Shown one piece after another: positions 37,658-47,048 of a stretch of DNA of 64,000 nt. Every line of letters starts with the position of its first letter. Position 1 is the first letter of the stretch. A program made the position numbers and the translations under genes. The notes under the pieces are model-generated. The model did no database searches, was not told the DNA's origin, and saw only the letters and a program-made list of their open reading frames with translations. The stretch comes from Bifidobacterium sp. ESL0690 (lineage in GTDB: Bacteria > Actinomycetota > Actinomycetes > Actinomycetales > Bifidobacteriaceae), in the NCBI RefSeq assembly GCF_029392315.1, contig NZ_CP113939.1:806001-870000 (forward strand), in the 5' to 3' direction.

Positions 37658-38689
37658 ATGGTCACAATGGGTGATGTCGCCAAGGTTGCCGGCGTTTCGA
37701 GGGCCACGGCTTCCTATGCGTTGCGCGGTGACCCGAGGATCGTGCCAGAAACGGCGGGAAAAGTCCGAAAGGCCGCCAGAACGCTGGGATATACGACCAA
37801 TCTTTCGGCACGTTCTCTACGCTCCGGGCGTAATGGTGTTATCGGCGTGGCGATTTTCGAACTTGACAAAGCCTACCCGTCGCAGATGAGCGCGGCGATT
37901 TCCAAGGAAGTGAACCGTAAAGGTCTCCAAGCCATCGTTCAACAGACATCGAATTCCCAAGAGGGGGAGATAGCGGTGTTGAAAGAGGTGACCAGCCAGT
38001 TGTGCGACGGGACTATTTTCAGTCCCGGACAGGTGTCCGATGAGGAGATTCGTGCCCTTTCCGACAACAAACCGATGGTGTTGCTGGATGATTTTTCCGA
38101 CGAAGCGATATTCGACACGGTGTTCACCCCTTGCGAAGCCGGTGCCAAAGCGGCGATTCTTCATCTTGTCGATGTCGGGTGTCGTCATATCTGCGTGCTG
38201 GGCAACAGCTATCGACCGTTGCGTGCACTCGGGGAGCCGACGACGGTTGCGGGACGAAGGCTCAAGGGCGCACTTGAAGGTTTTGCTGAATCTGGCATGG
38301 CAGTTACGGAAGATGACTTTGTGCAATGTGATCAATGGGATTTTTCGCTTGCCAGACAACAGGTTCATTGCCTTGTTGAATCGGGACGATCTTTCGACGG
38401 ACTTTTCTGTATGACGGATTCCTTGGCGTTCGGAGCCATACGAGGGTTGGTGGATTGCGGACTGCGTGTTCCCGACGATGTGGCGGTGATGGGATTCGAC
38501 GGCGTGGCGGAAGACGAATATATGACGCCTTCCCTGTCGACGATTAGCGTAGACATCGAGGATCTTGCCCATAAAGCGGTCTCACTGCTTCTCAAGCGGT
38601 TTGAAGGTAGTGATGAGCCTTTCGTGGCCGAAAAACTCACTGCAAAATTTAAGCTTGTGGCCCGCGAATCTACTGCGAAAAGGCGCTGA
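37658..38689 (+). CDS. LacI-family transcriptional regulator
   Basis: 343 residues from ATG 37658 with AAAGGGTGAC upstream. HTH and hinge: MGDVAKVAGVSRATASYALRGDPRIVPETAGKVRKAARTLGYTTN. The sensor domain has the family pattern DGLFCMTDSLAFGAIRGL and DDVAVMGFDGVAEDEYMTPSLSTI. Divergent from the binding-protein operon, with two identical operators between them, so it is the expected local repressor and represses itself. Effector unknown. Confidence 0.9.
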   Translation: MVTMGDVAKVAGVSRATASYALRGDPRIVPETAGKVRKAARTLGYTTNLSARSLRSGRNGVIGVAIFELDKAYPSQMSAAISKEVNRKGLQAIVQQTSNSQEGEIAVLKEVTSQLCDGTIFSPGQVSDEEIRALSDNKPMVLLDDFSDEAIFDTVFTPCEAGAKAAILHLVDVGCRHICVLGNSYRPLRALGEPTTVAGRRLKGALEGFAESGMAVTEDDFVQCDQWDFSLARQQVHCLVESGRSFDGLFCMTDSLAFGAIRGLVDCGLRVPDDVAVMGFDGVAEDEYMTPSLSTISVDIEDLAHKAVSLLLKRFEGSDEPFVAEKLTAKFKLVARESTAKRR

Positions 38690-38878
38690 GTACAAGGGCC
38701 TGTGCTCCAAATTAGCTGCATGGATTTGTCATGTGGGTCTGGCGGCGCAGCTTTGTGGTGTGTGTTCGTGGTATATGTCTGCTAATGCTGGAAAGGTTTG
38801 GGTTTCTGGTTTCCGCGGCTTCGCAAGGTGAGGATAGACTTGTCGTTGAATGAACGGTGGATTGACGACAGGGGTGGT

Positions 38879-40279
38879 ATGAATAAGGTCCGACGGCTGT
38901 TTGCGGCGGTATGTGCCGGGCTGCTGCTCGCGGCGACGGCCGCTTGCGGAACGCAGGACAACCGCACCGTCATCACCGTCTGGTCGTGGGAACCCAGCAT
39001 GGAGGCCGAGGCCCGGGACTTCGAAAAAGCCAACCCCGATATCCGCGTCGACATCAAATCCACCAGCGGCTACGACAACCTCAATTCCGCCATCCAGGAC
39101 GGCTACAACATGCCCGACGTGGTGCAGCTCGAATATTTCGCCCTGCCGCAGTACGCGGTCAGCGGCCAGCTGCGCGACATCACCGATCAGACGCAGGGTT
39201 ACGGCGACAATTACACGCCCGGCACATGGTCGAGCGTGCACACCAACGGTCGGGTCTACGGGGTGCCGATGGATTCGGGGCCGATGGCATTCTTCTATAA
39301 CGATGACGTGTTCCGCCAGGCCGGCGTGGACGCCTCGCAGATCCATACCTGGAACGATTACTATGAAGCGGCCAAAAAGCTCAAGGCGATAGGCGTCTAT
39401 ATCGCCGCCGATGCGGGGGATGCGAGCTTTTACAATGCGATGATCTGGCTCAACGGCGGGCGTCCGTTCCATACCACCGGTGACGGCAAAACCGTTACCG
39501 TCAATCTCACCGATGACTCGGGAACCAAGGGTTTCAGCGAGTTTTGGCAGAAAATGATTGACGAAGGGCTGATCAACACCCAGCTCAACACCTGGTCGGA
39601 CGGGTGGAAGAACGCATTGGCGGTAGGCAACGTCGCTTCCGTTTTCACCGGGGCTTGGATGCCTTCGCTTTTGCTTTCCGACGTGCCGGGCAGCGCAGGG
39701 CTGTGGCGCGTCGCCCCGATGCCGACGGCCGATGGAACACAAACCAATTCGGAGAACGGTGGGTCGGCGCTCTCTGTATTACATTTGACACGTAAGCCGG
39801 AAGCGGCGATGCGCTTCATCCGCTATGTCTGCCTCGACCCTTCTGGCATCGCCAAGCGCGTGGACGGTGGCGCATTTCCTGCGGACACGGCTACGCTCAA
39901 TAGCCACGCGTTCCTGACGAAGACCACGATTCGCGACTCGCGAGGCATCGACGTGCCCTATTTCGGCGGGCAACAATTCAACCGTGTGCTTTCGCGTGCC
40001 GCCGAGAAAGTGTCTCTTGGCTACCAGTATCTGCCGTTCGAGGTCTATGCCCGGGGCGATTTCAGAGCTACTGTCGGGCAGTCCTATAAATGGGCGAATG
40101 CCACGCGTGCGGTGCAAAAGGTGCAGGAGCGAATCAACGCCGGGCAGACCAATCCGGACGGAAGCCCGCTGACGTTGCCGCAGGACCCAGGGCCGAAGAT
40201 AAGCCTGATGCAAGGAATCGCGCTCTGGCAGAAGGACATCAAGGAATACGGCACCAATCAAGGCTTTACGCTGCAGTGA
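38879..40279 (+). CDS. Orphan sugar ABC substrate-binding lipoprotein
   Basis: 466 residues from ATG 38879 (AGGGG just upstream; TTG 38840 with GGTGAGGA is an alternative start). The signal peptide ends LAATAACG (lipobox). The fold and many segments match the protein at 30360: GYGDNYTPGTWSSVHTNG, VYGVPMDSGPMAFFYN, SENGGSALSVLHL, RVDGGAFPADT and YLPFEVYARG. A 35-residue insert near the C-terminus (NAGQTNPDGSPLTLPQ) is not shared. There is no permease or enzyme beside it, so it probably serves a transporter coded elsewhere, perhaps the 25.9-kb permeases. Confidence 0.88.
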   Translation: MNKVRRLFAAVCAGLLLAATAACGTQDNRTVITVWSWEPSMEAEARDFEKANPDIRVDIKSTSGYDNLNSAIQDGYNMPDVVQLEYFALPQYAVSGQLRDITDQTQGYGDNYTPGTWSSVHTNGRVYGVPMDSGPMAFFYNDDVFRQAGVDASQIHTWNDYYEAAKKLKAIGVYIAADAGDASFYNAMIWLNGGRPFHTTGDGKTVTVNLTDDSGTKGFSEFWQKMIDEGLINTQLNTWSDGWKNALAVGNVASVFTGAWMPSLLLSDVPGSAGLWRVAPMPTADGTQTNSENGGSALSVLHLTRKPEAAMRFIRYVCLDPSGIAKRVDGGAFPADTATLNSHAFLTKTTIRDSRGIDVPYFGGQQFNRVLSRAAEKVSLGYQYLPFEVYARGDFRATVGQSYKWANATRAVQKVQERINAGQTNPDGSPLTLPQDPGPKISLMQGIALWQKDIKEYGTNQGFTLQ

Positions 40280-40389
40280 TGGGGTTAATCCGGACCAACA
40301 TGGGCTAAACGCGGCGCTGAGATGTGCGGAAAGTCGTATTTAGCGCAATTCGAAGTTGCGAGATGTCATCCAGTTCTGTTTGGAACGCT

Positions 40390-41166
40390 TCAGGCGTTGA
40401 GGCGGTAGATGATGGACATGCCCTTGAAAATGAGGTCAGGGTCATAGACGTCGATAGTTTTAGTATCGTCTTTGAAAACCGCGCCGAGACCGCCGGTGGC
40501 AACTACCTTGAAATCCTCGTCTATCTCTCGATGGAACTGCTTGATGGTGCGTTCGATGCCACCGAGGAAGTTGTAATATAGTCCGGCTTGCATGGCTGTT
40601 TTAGTGCCTTTGGCAAGAATCGAGTCTGGCCTTGTGATTTCGACTTCGGGTAGTTGGGCGGTGCCGGAAACCAAGGAACTGATGGAGGTCTGCAGGCCGG
40701 GGCTGATAAGGCCTGCGGTGATGGACTTGTTGCCATCGACGTAATTGAAGGTGGTCGCCGTGCCGAAATCTGCAACCAGCACCGGGCCGCCGTATGTGCC
40801 GTAGGCGCCGACACAATCTGCCAGGCAGTCCGCGCCCAATGATTTCGGGTCATCCATGCGGATGGAAAGGCCGGATTTCACGCCAGGACCGACGATGATA
40901 GGGTCGATGCCAAGGAACTTGATGATGCTGGAACGGAAAGAATGCATGATTTGTGGGACGACCGAAGCGACGATGACATCGTCGACGTCGTCCGCGGTGT
41001 ATCCACCAGATTCGAGGAATTGGAGCAGCAACAGGCCGTATTCGTCGCTGGTGCGGAAGGTTTTGGTGGTGATGCGCCACGTGTCGGTGATGGCGGTATT
41101 GGGGGAGCTGTCGTCCACCACGCCGATTTCGATGTTCGTGTTGCCGATGTCAATCGCGAGTAGCAT
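40390..41166 (-). CDS. coaX: Type III pantothenate kinase
   Basis: 258 residues from ATG 41166. It phosphorylates pantothenate at the first step of CoA synthesis; the type III enzyme belongs to the ASKHA fold and is insensitive to CoA feedback. DIGNTNIEIG (residues 5-14) is the phosphate-1 motif, SLGADCLADCVGAY holds the catalytic Asp region, DFGTATTFNYVD is phosphate-2 and VVATGGLG the adenosine site. Stands alone between two binding-protein genes, convergent with the first. Confidence 0.95.
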   Translation of the reverse strand: MLLAIDIGNTNIEIGVVDDSSPNTAITDTWRITTKTFRTSDEYGLLLLQFLESGGYTADDVDDVIVASVVPQIMHSFRSSIIKFLGIDPIIVGPGVKSGLSIRMDDPKSLGADCLADCVGAYGTYGGPVLVADFGTATTFNYVDGNKSITAGLISPGLQTSISSLVSGTAQLPEVEITRPDSILAKGTKTAMQAGLYYNFLGGIERTIKQFHREIDEDFKVVATGGLGAVFKDDTKTIDVYDPDLIFKGMSIIYRLNA

Positions 41167-41355
41167 GTTGTCCGCCTTCCAAAGATTTACCGGCGTATTT
41201 TACGGCGCTTTATAGGGGTGCCGTATCGCCTTTCGTCTTGCGTCCCATCATACGCTGCGGGCGGTGTAAATCTATCGGTATTCGTATGATTGTGAATTGC
41301 AGACGACCCGTGAGGGCGGCTAGCGAATTTAATAATATCTATCAAAGAGGAAAGT

Positions 41356-43086
41356 ATGCCTACCAATTCAGGTGCGTACGGCGAAAACGACGCAACCGAT
41401 AACAAATCAACAGGCAGCACCGACGTAAATGAGATGGTGACGAACGCTGCAGCCGGTTCGGCCAATGCGGGCAGCACCGATGAAACGCTCAATGCGCATG
41501 TAAAAGGCGGAAACACCGGTAATGGTTCCGACGGCAAGACCGGAAAAGGCAAGAAGAAACGCTGGATCTGGGCGAGTGTTGCGGCAATCGTCGTGGTGGC
41601 GCTTGTCGCTGCGTTTGTCGTGATTCGCAACAATCAAAAAGCCAGTATCGCGCCTGCCCAGGTTCATACAGCCGATTCCGTGACCGTCGGGCTCAAACTT
41701 GCCCCCACGAACCTCGATATCCGCAACCAGTCCGGCTCCTCGCTCGACCAGGTGCTCGTCGGCAATGTCTATGAGGGGCTTGTCGCCCGCGATTCCAACA
41801 ACAAGGTCGTGCCAGGGCTCGCCAAAAGCTGGGAGAAAAACGCCGATGGTACGAGCTATACATTCCATCTCAACCGCGGCATGAACTTCTCCAACGGCGA
41901 CAAACTCGACGCCAGTGACGTGGCGTGGTCCATCAACGAGCTGATCGCCAAGCACTACCACGATTCCGAGTCACTGATGAACTTCAAGGCGGTGACGGCC
42001 ACAGACGCCGATACTGTCAGGCTCGACCTGACCGCACCCTATGCCAACCTTCTGTGGGAGTTGGCCTGCCGGCCGGGACTGGTGTTCGACAAGAACGCCA
42101 ATTACGATATGAAGACGCAGGCGATTGGCTCCGGACCATACACCGTCGCCAAGTTCGTGCCGAACGATTCCATCACGCTGAAAGCCAATCCGAAGTATTG
42201 GGGAGTGCACAAGGCTGTGACCCCGATCATCGTGCTGCGCTATTTTGGCGATGACAACGCGGCTGTCAACGCGCTGAAGTCCGGGGATGTTCAAGTGCTG
42301 GCGCCCGTGACGGAAAATCTTGCCGAGCCTTTCGTGAAAGATAGTGAGCATTATCGCGTCGCGGCCGGCGATGACACTGATAAATTCGTACTCGCCATGA
42401 ATTCCAAAGGTGCCAAGACCTCGGATTTGCGCGTGCGCCAGGCCATCCGCTACGCCATCGACCACAAACAGCTCATCGCTTCGCGCGGTGGGGCAGACAA
42501 AGTGCTGGGCGGGCCGATTCCTTCGCTCGATCCGGGTTATCAGGACCTGACAGGTCTGTATCCGCACAATGTCGACAAGGCCAAGACGCTGATGAAGGAG
42601 GCCGGCTATACGCCCGACCACCCGCTCGAGCTGCGGTTGACCTATGCCAACACCTACGGCACGGAGCTCGGCGACCAGCTGCGCAGCCAGCTCAAGCCCA
42701 TCGGCATCGACTTGAAAGTCAATGTGGTCGAATTCTCCACGTGGCTGCAGGATGTGCTGAAAAATAAGGATTACGATCTGTCGCTGGTCGACCACAACGA
42801 AAGTCACGACTTCTCGCAGTGGACCCAAGACACCTACTACTACAACTACAGCAATCAGAAGGTCAAGGACTACTACAATCAGGCGATGGCCGCTTCCAGC
42901 GATTCCCAGCGCGACGCGTTGCTGGCCAAGGCCGCCCGCGTCGTGAGCGAGGATGCGCCGGCAGACTGGCTCTTCAACTACCGCATCACTACGGCGATGA
43001 AGAATGGCGTGTCGAGCTTCCCGCTCAACCTGAACCAGACGCTGCTGCCGCTCTACAACGTAAGGTATATGACGCCGGTCAAATAG
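41356..43086 (+). CDS. Peptide ABC transporter substrate-binding protein (family 5), membrane-anchored
   Basis: 576 residues from ATG 41356 with AGAGGAAAG upstream. Family 5 binding fold from about residue 105: VTVGLKLAPTNLDIRNQ, YEGLVARDSNNKVVPGLAKSWE, FHLNRGMNFSNGDKLDASDVAWS and AIGSGPYTVAKF. It has no lipobox. Instead a 70-residue polar, Asn/Gly/Thr-rich cytosolic segment and a basic patch (GKKKRW) precede a single hydrophobic helix (IWASVAAIVVVALVAAFVVI), so it is an uncleaved type II anchored protein. First gene of the oligopeptide-type transporter operon. Confidence 0.9.
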   Translation: MPTNSGAYGENDATDNKSTGSTDVNEMVTNAAAGSANAGSTDETLNAHVKGGNTGNGSDGKTGKGKKKRWIWASVAAIVVVALVAAFVVIRNNQKASIAPAQVHTADSVTVGLKLAPTNLDIRNQSGSSLDQVLVGNVYEGLVARDSNNKVVPGLAKSWEKNADGTSYTFHLNRGMNFSNGDKLDASDVAWSINELIAKHYHDSESLMNFKAVTATDADTVRLDLTAPYANLLWELACRPGLVFDKNANYDMKTQAIGSGPYTVAKFVPNDSITLKANPKYWGVHKAVTPIIVLRYFGDDNAAVNALKSGDVQVLAPVTENLAEPFVKDSEHYRVAAGDDTDKFVLAMNSKGAKTSDLRVRQAIRYAIDHKQLIASRGGADKVLGGPIPSLDPGYQDLTGLYPHNVDKAKTLMKEAGYTPDHPLELRLTYANTYGTELGDQLRSQLKPIGIDLKVNVVEFSTWLQDVLKNKDYDLSLVDHNESHDFSQWTQDTYYYNYSNQKVKDYYNQAMAASSDSQRDALLAKAARVVSEDAPADWLFNYRITTAMKNGVSSFPLNLNQTLLPLYNVRYMTPVK

Positions 43087-43160
43087 CTGGTTGCGTGAGT
43101 GTTATGCGATTTGGGACTCATGATGAAGATGCGATGGAAATCGGCAATGGAGCGCGGAAT

Positions 43161-43343
43161 CGTGATTTTCTCTGCAAAAGTAGCATGCATGCAGAGAAAA
43201 TCACGAAATGTGGCCGTATTCCATGATTTACATTGCAACTTCAGAGTCCGTGCAGAATAAATCACGAAATGTGGCCAACAAACGTGATTTGCATTGCGAT
43301 TTCGGAGTTTATACAGAGTAAATCACGAAATCAAGGTAGTCGA
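43161..43343. repeat. Three tandem 61-bp palindromic repeats
   Basis: Units start at 43161, 43222 and 43283, exactly 61 bp apart. Each opens with CGTGATTT (CATGATTT in unit 2) and closes with AAATCACGAAAT; units 1 and 2 continue ATGTGGCC. Unit 1 contains a perfect 16-bp stem (43161-43176 with 43190-43205: CGTGATTTTCTCTGCA). Units 2 and 3 are degenerate versions. They fill most of the 307-bp space between the peptide-binding protein and its permease genes. Confidence 0.85.
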
Positions 43344-43393
43344 GCTTATGTTTTTGCCTCAGGGGATTGGTTTGGAAAGGAATAGGTGAATCG

Positions 43394-44365
43394 ATGCGAT
43401 TCGTCATTCGGCGTTTCCTGCTGTTTGTGGCGGCGCTGCTCGCCATTTCGGTGGTGATTTTCGCGGCGCTGCGCATCCTGCCGGGCGACGTGGCCAGCGT
43501 GATGGCCGGACTCAACGCGCCGCCGGAACGTGTGGCACAGTTGCGCTCGCAGATGGGGCTTGACCGGCCGCTGGTTGTGCAGTATTTCAGCTGGATGGGC
43601 GGTTTGCTGCGCGGCAACTTCGGCACCTCGCTTTTGACCGGCCGTTCGATCAGCTCGACCGTCGCCATGCGCGCTTCCGTCACCTTCCCGCTTATCGTGC
43701 TGGGGCTTGTCGTGGCGCTCGCCATCGGCCTGACGCTTGGGGTGGTGGCTACTTTAGCCACGCGTTCGGCGGTGCGTTCAGCGTTCCATTTCGTCGCCAT
43801 CGTCGGCGGTGCCATCCCTGCTCTGTGGGGCGGATTGCTGCTGATTCTATTGTTCGGACGCGGCACCGGACTGCTGGGCATCTTGCCCTCGCAAGGGTTC
43901 CCTGAGGCCGGTTGGAGCAGCTTCGGCTCGGCGCTGGCCTCGCTGGTGCTGCCGGCGTTGACGGTCGGCATCATCGACGGCGCAAGCCTCATGCGCTATA
44001 CTCGCTCGGCGCTGGGCGATGTGATGAACAGCGGCTATATGGACCAGGCGATGGCCTGCGGCTATACGCGCCGTCAGGCCGCGTTCAAGGTCGGACTGAG
44101 GTTGGCGACGCCGCAGCTGGTGAGCGTGGTCGGGCTGATGTTCGCTGGCATGATCACCGGCGTCATGGTCATCGAAAACCTTTTCGCGCTGCCCGGCATC
44201 GGTGCGGGACTGGTTACCGACCTCGGCAACCGTGACCTCATCGCCGTGCAAAGCGAACTGTTCATGCTGGCCGCTTTCTTCCTCTTCGTCGGTTTCCTTG
44301 TTGATTTGCTGCATCGTTTCCTTGACCCGCGCCTGAAGCACGCTGTCCAAGGAGGTGCGCAATGA
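43394..44365 (+). CDS. Peptide ABC transporter permease (DppB/OppB type)
   Basis: 323 residues from ATG 43394 with AAAGGAATAGG upstream. Helix 1 is FLLFVAALLAISVVIFAALRI, followed by the family's LPGD and GLDRPLVVQYFSWMGGLLRGNFGTSL. The EAA-like loop MACGYTRRQAAFKVGLRLATPQLVSV contacts the ATPases. Overlaps the next permease gene by 4 bp (ATGA). Confidence 0.93.
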   Translation: MRFVIRRFLLFVAALLAISVVIFAALRILPGDVASVMAGLNAPPERVAQLRSQMGLDRPLVVQYFSWMGGLLRGNFGTSLLTGRSISSTVAMRASVTFPLIVLGLVVALAIGLTLGVVATLATRSAVRSAFHFVAIVGGAIPALWGGLLLILLFGRGTGLLGILPSQGFPEAGWSSFGSALASLVLPALTVGIIDGASLMRYTRSALGDVMNSGYMDQAMACGYTRRQAAFKVGLRLATPQLVSVVGLMFAGMITGVMVIENLFALPGIGAGLVTDLGNRDLIAVQSELFMLAAFFLFVGFLVDLLHRFLDPRLKHAVQGGAQ

Positions 44366-45234
44366 CGAAAACCAGGTCTTCAAACAAGCTCGCTGTTGCA
44401 TTACGTTCTATCTGGCGACGCGGGGAAGGTAAGTTTGCGCTCATTGTGTTGGCGTTGTGGGTTGTGGTTTCGCTGATTTCGCTGGTTTGGACGCCTCAAT
44501 CGCTATGGAAAACCGACGGCTATCACGTGTGGGCCAAACCGTCCGCCGCGCATTGGCTCGGTACCGATGGAACCGGAGCGGACGTGTTCAGCTGGCTGAT
44601 GGCTGGGGCACGCACGAACCTTTTCATCGCCATCCTGGCCGTGGTTTTCGCCGGCGCATTGGGCATATTGCTGATGAGCGCGATGGTCTCACGCAACTCG
44701 GCAGTGGCGAACGTGTCGGTAGTCGCGGTGGACGCGTTGATTTCCATACCGACTGTGCTTATCGCCCTGATTCTGGCCGTTCCGATGGGCGCTTCCGTTG
44801 CGGTCATCATCATCGCTTGCGGCATTGGTTACGGCTTCAATTTGGCGCGTATAGCACGGCCTCAGGCGTTGCTGGCGGCCAATTCCGACTATGTCGGCTC
44901 GGCACTTTCCTATGGCGCTTCCGGAGTCTCAGTAATGCTGCACCATATCCTGCCCAACGCAATGCCGACCATCATGGTCCAGCTCTCGCTATCCGCAGGG
45001 ACCGCAGTATTGGCCGAATCCGGCCTGACCTATCTCGGCGTCGGCGTGCCCAGCGGTGTGCCGAGCTGGGGCCATTCGCTGGCCACGTCAGTCAAGTTCA
45101 TCAACGTCTATCCGTTGACCGTGCTTTGGCCGGGGCTTATCGTCACCATTGTTGTAGTCGCGCTCAACGTCTTTGGCGACGTGTTGCGCGATGCCATCGA
45201 TCCTGTGACGAATCCGGAATTGCGGAGGTCCTGA
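44362..45234 (+). CDS. Peptide ABC transporter permease (DppC/OppC type)
   Basis: 290 residues from ATG 44362, overlapping the upstream permease. AHWLGTDGTGADVFSWLMAGARTNL is the N-terminal OppC signature (GTDxxGRDxxSRxxxGxRxSL), here with GADVF in place of GRDVL. Six membrane helices; the coupling region is YVGSALSYGASGVSVMLHHILPNAMPT. Forms the membrane channel with the preceding protein. Confidence 0.92.
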   Translation: MTKTRSSNKLAVALRSIWRRGEGKFALIVLALWVVVSLISLVWTPQSLWKTDGYHVWAKPSAAHWLGTDGTGADVFSWLMAGARTNLFIAILAVVFAGALGILLMSAMVSRNSAVANVSVVAVDALISIPTVLIALILAVPMGASVAVIIIACGIGYGFNLARIARPQALLAANSDYVGSALSYGASGVSVMLHHILPNAMPTIMVQLSLSAGTAVLAESGLTYLGVGVPSGVPSWGHSLATSVKFINVYPLTVLWPGLIVTIVVVALNVFGDVLRDAIDPVTNPELRRS

Positions 45235-45262
45235 AATGACGGTTTGTCAATCAGACATGACG

Positions 45263-45299
45263 AAGCTGCGTTATTGCGTCAATCAGGTATTCGCAGCTT
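45263..45299 (+). promoter_or_regulatory. Short stem-loop before the first ATPase gene
   Basis: AAGCTGCG (45263-45270) and CGCAGCTT (45292-45299) form an 8-bp stem in the 107-bp space between the permease and ATPase genes; no T-run. Confidence 0.3.
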
Positions 45300-45341
45300 G
45301 CGAAGGGAAAATGTACGGATACCAAAGTGGAAAGGCAAGTC

Positions 45342-46130
45342 ATGAGCGTTGAAGTGAAACAGCTTGGCGTTTCCATTGCCGGTAAACAGATTGTTCGCGG
45401 TGTTGATTTGCATATCGGCGACGGCGAACGGGTCGGGCTCATCGGCTCGTCCGGTTCCGGCAAATCTATGATTTCCAAGGCCATGCTTGGTCTTTTGCCG
45501 ACAAACGCGCAATCTTCCGGTTCTGTGATGCTCGGTGATACGCAGGTTATTGGGGCCAATGAAACCGTTCTCGCAAGCTTGCGCGGGCGTTATGTCGGCG
45601 CGATGTTCCAGAATCCCGCGTCATCGTTGAATCCGGTTTTGACCGTTGGCAAGCAAATCGAGCTGCCGCTGAAACTCCATTATGACTTGGATAAAGCCGA
45701 CCGTCAGAAGCGCGTCCTCACCATGCTCGAAAAAGTGGGGCTTGACGAAGCGACGGCGAAAAAATATCCCAGCGAACTTTCCGGCGGTCAACAGCAGCGC
45801 GTCGGCATCGCCACGGCTTTGATCACTTCGCCGCGTTTGATTATCGCCGACGAACCAACGACCGCGCTTGACTCCATCACCCAGCGTCAGATCGTTGATT
45901 TGCTGGTTTCATTGGTTGACAAGGCTGGTGCTTCGATGCTCTTCATCACCCACGATTTCTCGGTGCTCGCCCGTGCCACAACGCGTTGTTATGTGCTTGA
46001 TGATGGTCGGATTATCGAATCCGGAGATACTGCTGATTTGTTGGATAATCCGCAAAACGAACAGACGAAAAAATTGGTCGGTGCAGCGAGAGAGCTGACA
46101 TTGCAACGAAAGCAGGATGGTGATGACTGA
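45342..46130 (+). CDS. Peptide ABC transporter ATP-binding protein (DppD type)
   Basis: 262 residues from ATG 45342 with GGAAAGG upstream. Walker A GSSGSGKSM, Q-loop AMFQNPASSLNP, signature [12 protein letters not shown], Walker B LIIADEPTTALD and H-loop FITHDFSV. Shorter than typical DppD (about 330) because the C-terminal Cys-containing extension that follows the ATPase domain in many family members is absent. It overlaps the next gene by 8 bp. Confidence 0.92.
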   Translation: MSVEVKQLGVSIAGKQIVRGVDLHIGDGERVGLIGSSGSGKSMISKAMLGLLPTNAQSSGSVMLGDTQVIGANETVLASLRGRYVGAMFQNPASSLNPVLTVGKQIELPLKLHYDLDKADRQKRVLTMLEKVGLDEATAKKYPSELSGGQQQRVGIATALITSPRLIIADEPTTALDSITQRQIVDLLVSLVDKAGASMLFITHDFSVLARATTRCYVLDDGRIIESGDTADLLDNPQNEQTKKLVGAARELTLQRKQDGDD

Positions 46131-46908
46131 ACAACAGATGCTGCTGACCGGCGAGAAAATCACCCGAGTTTTCGGAAAAGGCAAAAACCGGCAGACCGCG
46201 CTGGATGATGTCAGCGTCGAAGTGCGGTCGGGGGAGTGCCTTGCATTGATCGGAGGTTCAGGATCGGGCAAATCGACGTTGACGCGGATTCTGCTGGGAC
46301 TTGACCGACCGACTTCGGGGACGGTGACGTTTGAAGGCGAGCCAGTTGACGGGCGCAAATCCGCTGGATATGAGGCTTTGCGACGCGAATCAAGTCTCGT
46401 GTTCCAGAGTCCGTTCACTTCGCTCGACCCGCGCTGGACGGTGGCCAAGTCCGTGGCGGAACCGCTGAATATTCAGCGTAAGCGTACGAAAACCGACAAT
46501 CTGGATATAGCCGCGAAAGTGCGTGAGTCCTTGGCTCTGGTCGGCCTCGACCCCGATGAGTTCTTGAATCGTTATCCCATCGACCTGTCCGGTGGGCAGG
46601 CGCAGCGCGTCGCCATCGCCCGCGCATTGGTCACCGATCCCAAACTCATCGTCGCCGACGAACCCATGAGCGCCATTGACGTGGCTGCACGTCTGCAGAT
46701 ACTTGAAGCGTTCGCCGCCATCCGCAAGTCCCGACCGGAGACGGCCATCATCATGATTTCGCACGATTTGGGTGTGGTGCAGCACATCGCCGACCGGATC
46801 GTCGTCCTTCACGATGGCAACGTAGTGGAAAGTGGCAGCACCGATGATGTATTGAATCGTCCGAAAACCGCCTATACCTGCGAGCTGGTTGCAGCCGCAT
46901 CGCTGTAG
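46123..46908 (+). CDS. Peptide ABC transporter ATP-binding protein (DppF type)
   Basis: 261 residues from ATG 46123 (AGGA 5 bases upstream; ATG 46117 is possible). Walker A GGSGSGKST, Q-loop LVFQSPFTSLDPRW, signature LSGGQAQRVAIA, Walker B LIVADEPMSAID (Met-Ser where Thr-Ser is usual) and H-loop MISHDLGV. Last gene of the five-gene peptide transporter. AAAGCA/TGCTTT at 46944-46965 may help termination against the convergent dehydrogenase gene. Confidence 0.92.
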   Translation: MTEQQMLLTGEKITRVFGKGKNRQTALDDVSVEVRSGECLALIGGSGSGKSTLTRILLGLDRPTSGTVTFEGEPVDGRKSAGYEALRRESSLVFQSPFTSLDPRWTVAKSVAEPLNIQRKRTKTDNLDIAAKVRESLALVGLDPDEFLNRYPIDLSGGQAQRVAIARALVTDPKLIVADEPMSAIDVAARLQILEAFAAIRKSRPETAIIMISHDLGVVQHIADRIVVLHDGNVVESGSTDDVLNRPKTAYTCELVAAASL

Positions 46909-47048
46909 GGTTTGCTGGCTGTCGATTGGTGATGACTGAGGCCAAAGCATGCAGAAAGGTGCTTTTGACCGCGTTGGCTGAGCCCATGTGTCTGTAAAGT
47001 TAGGGCGGAATTGTCGAAAATCGTGCCCCGTTGTGTTGATGTCAGCGA

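Noticed and set aside
43161..43343. CRISPR array
   Set aside because: Only three units, repeats are degenerate and palindromic across the whole 61 bp, with no distinct spacers or cas genes.
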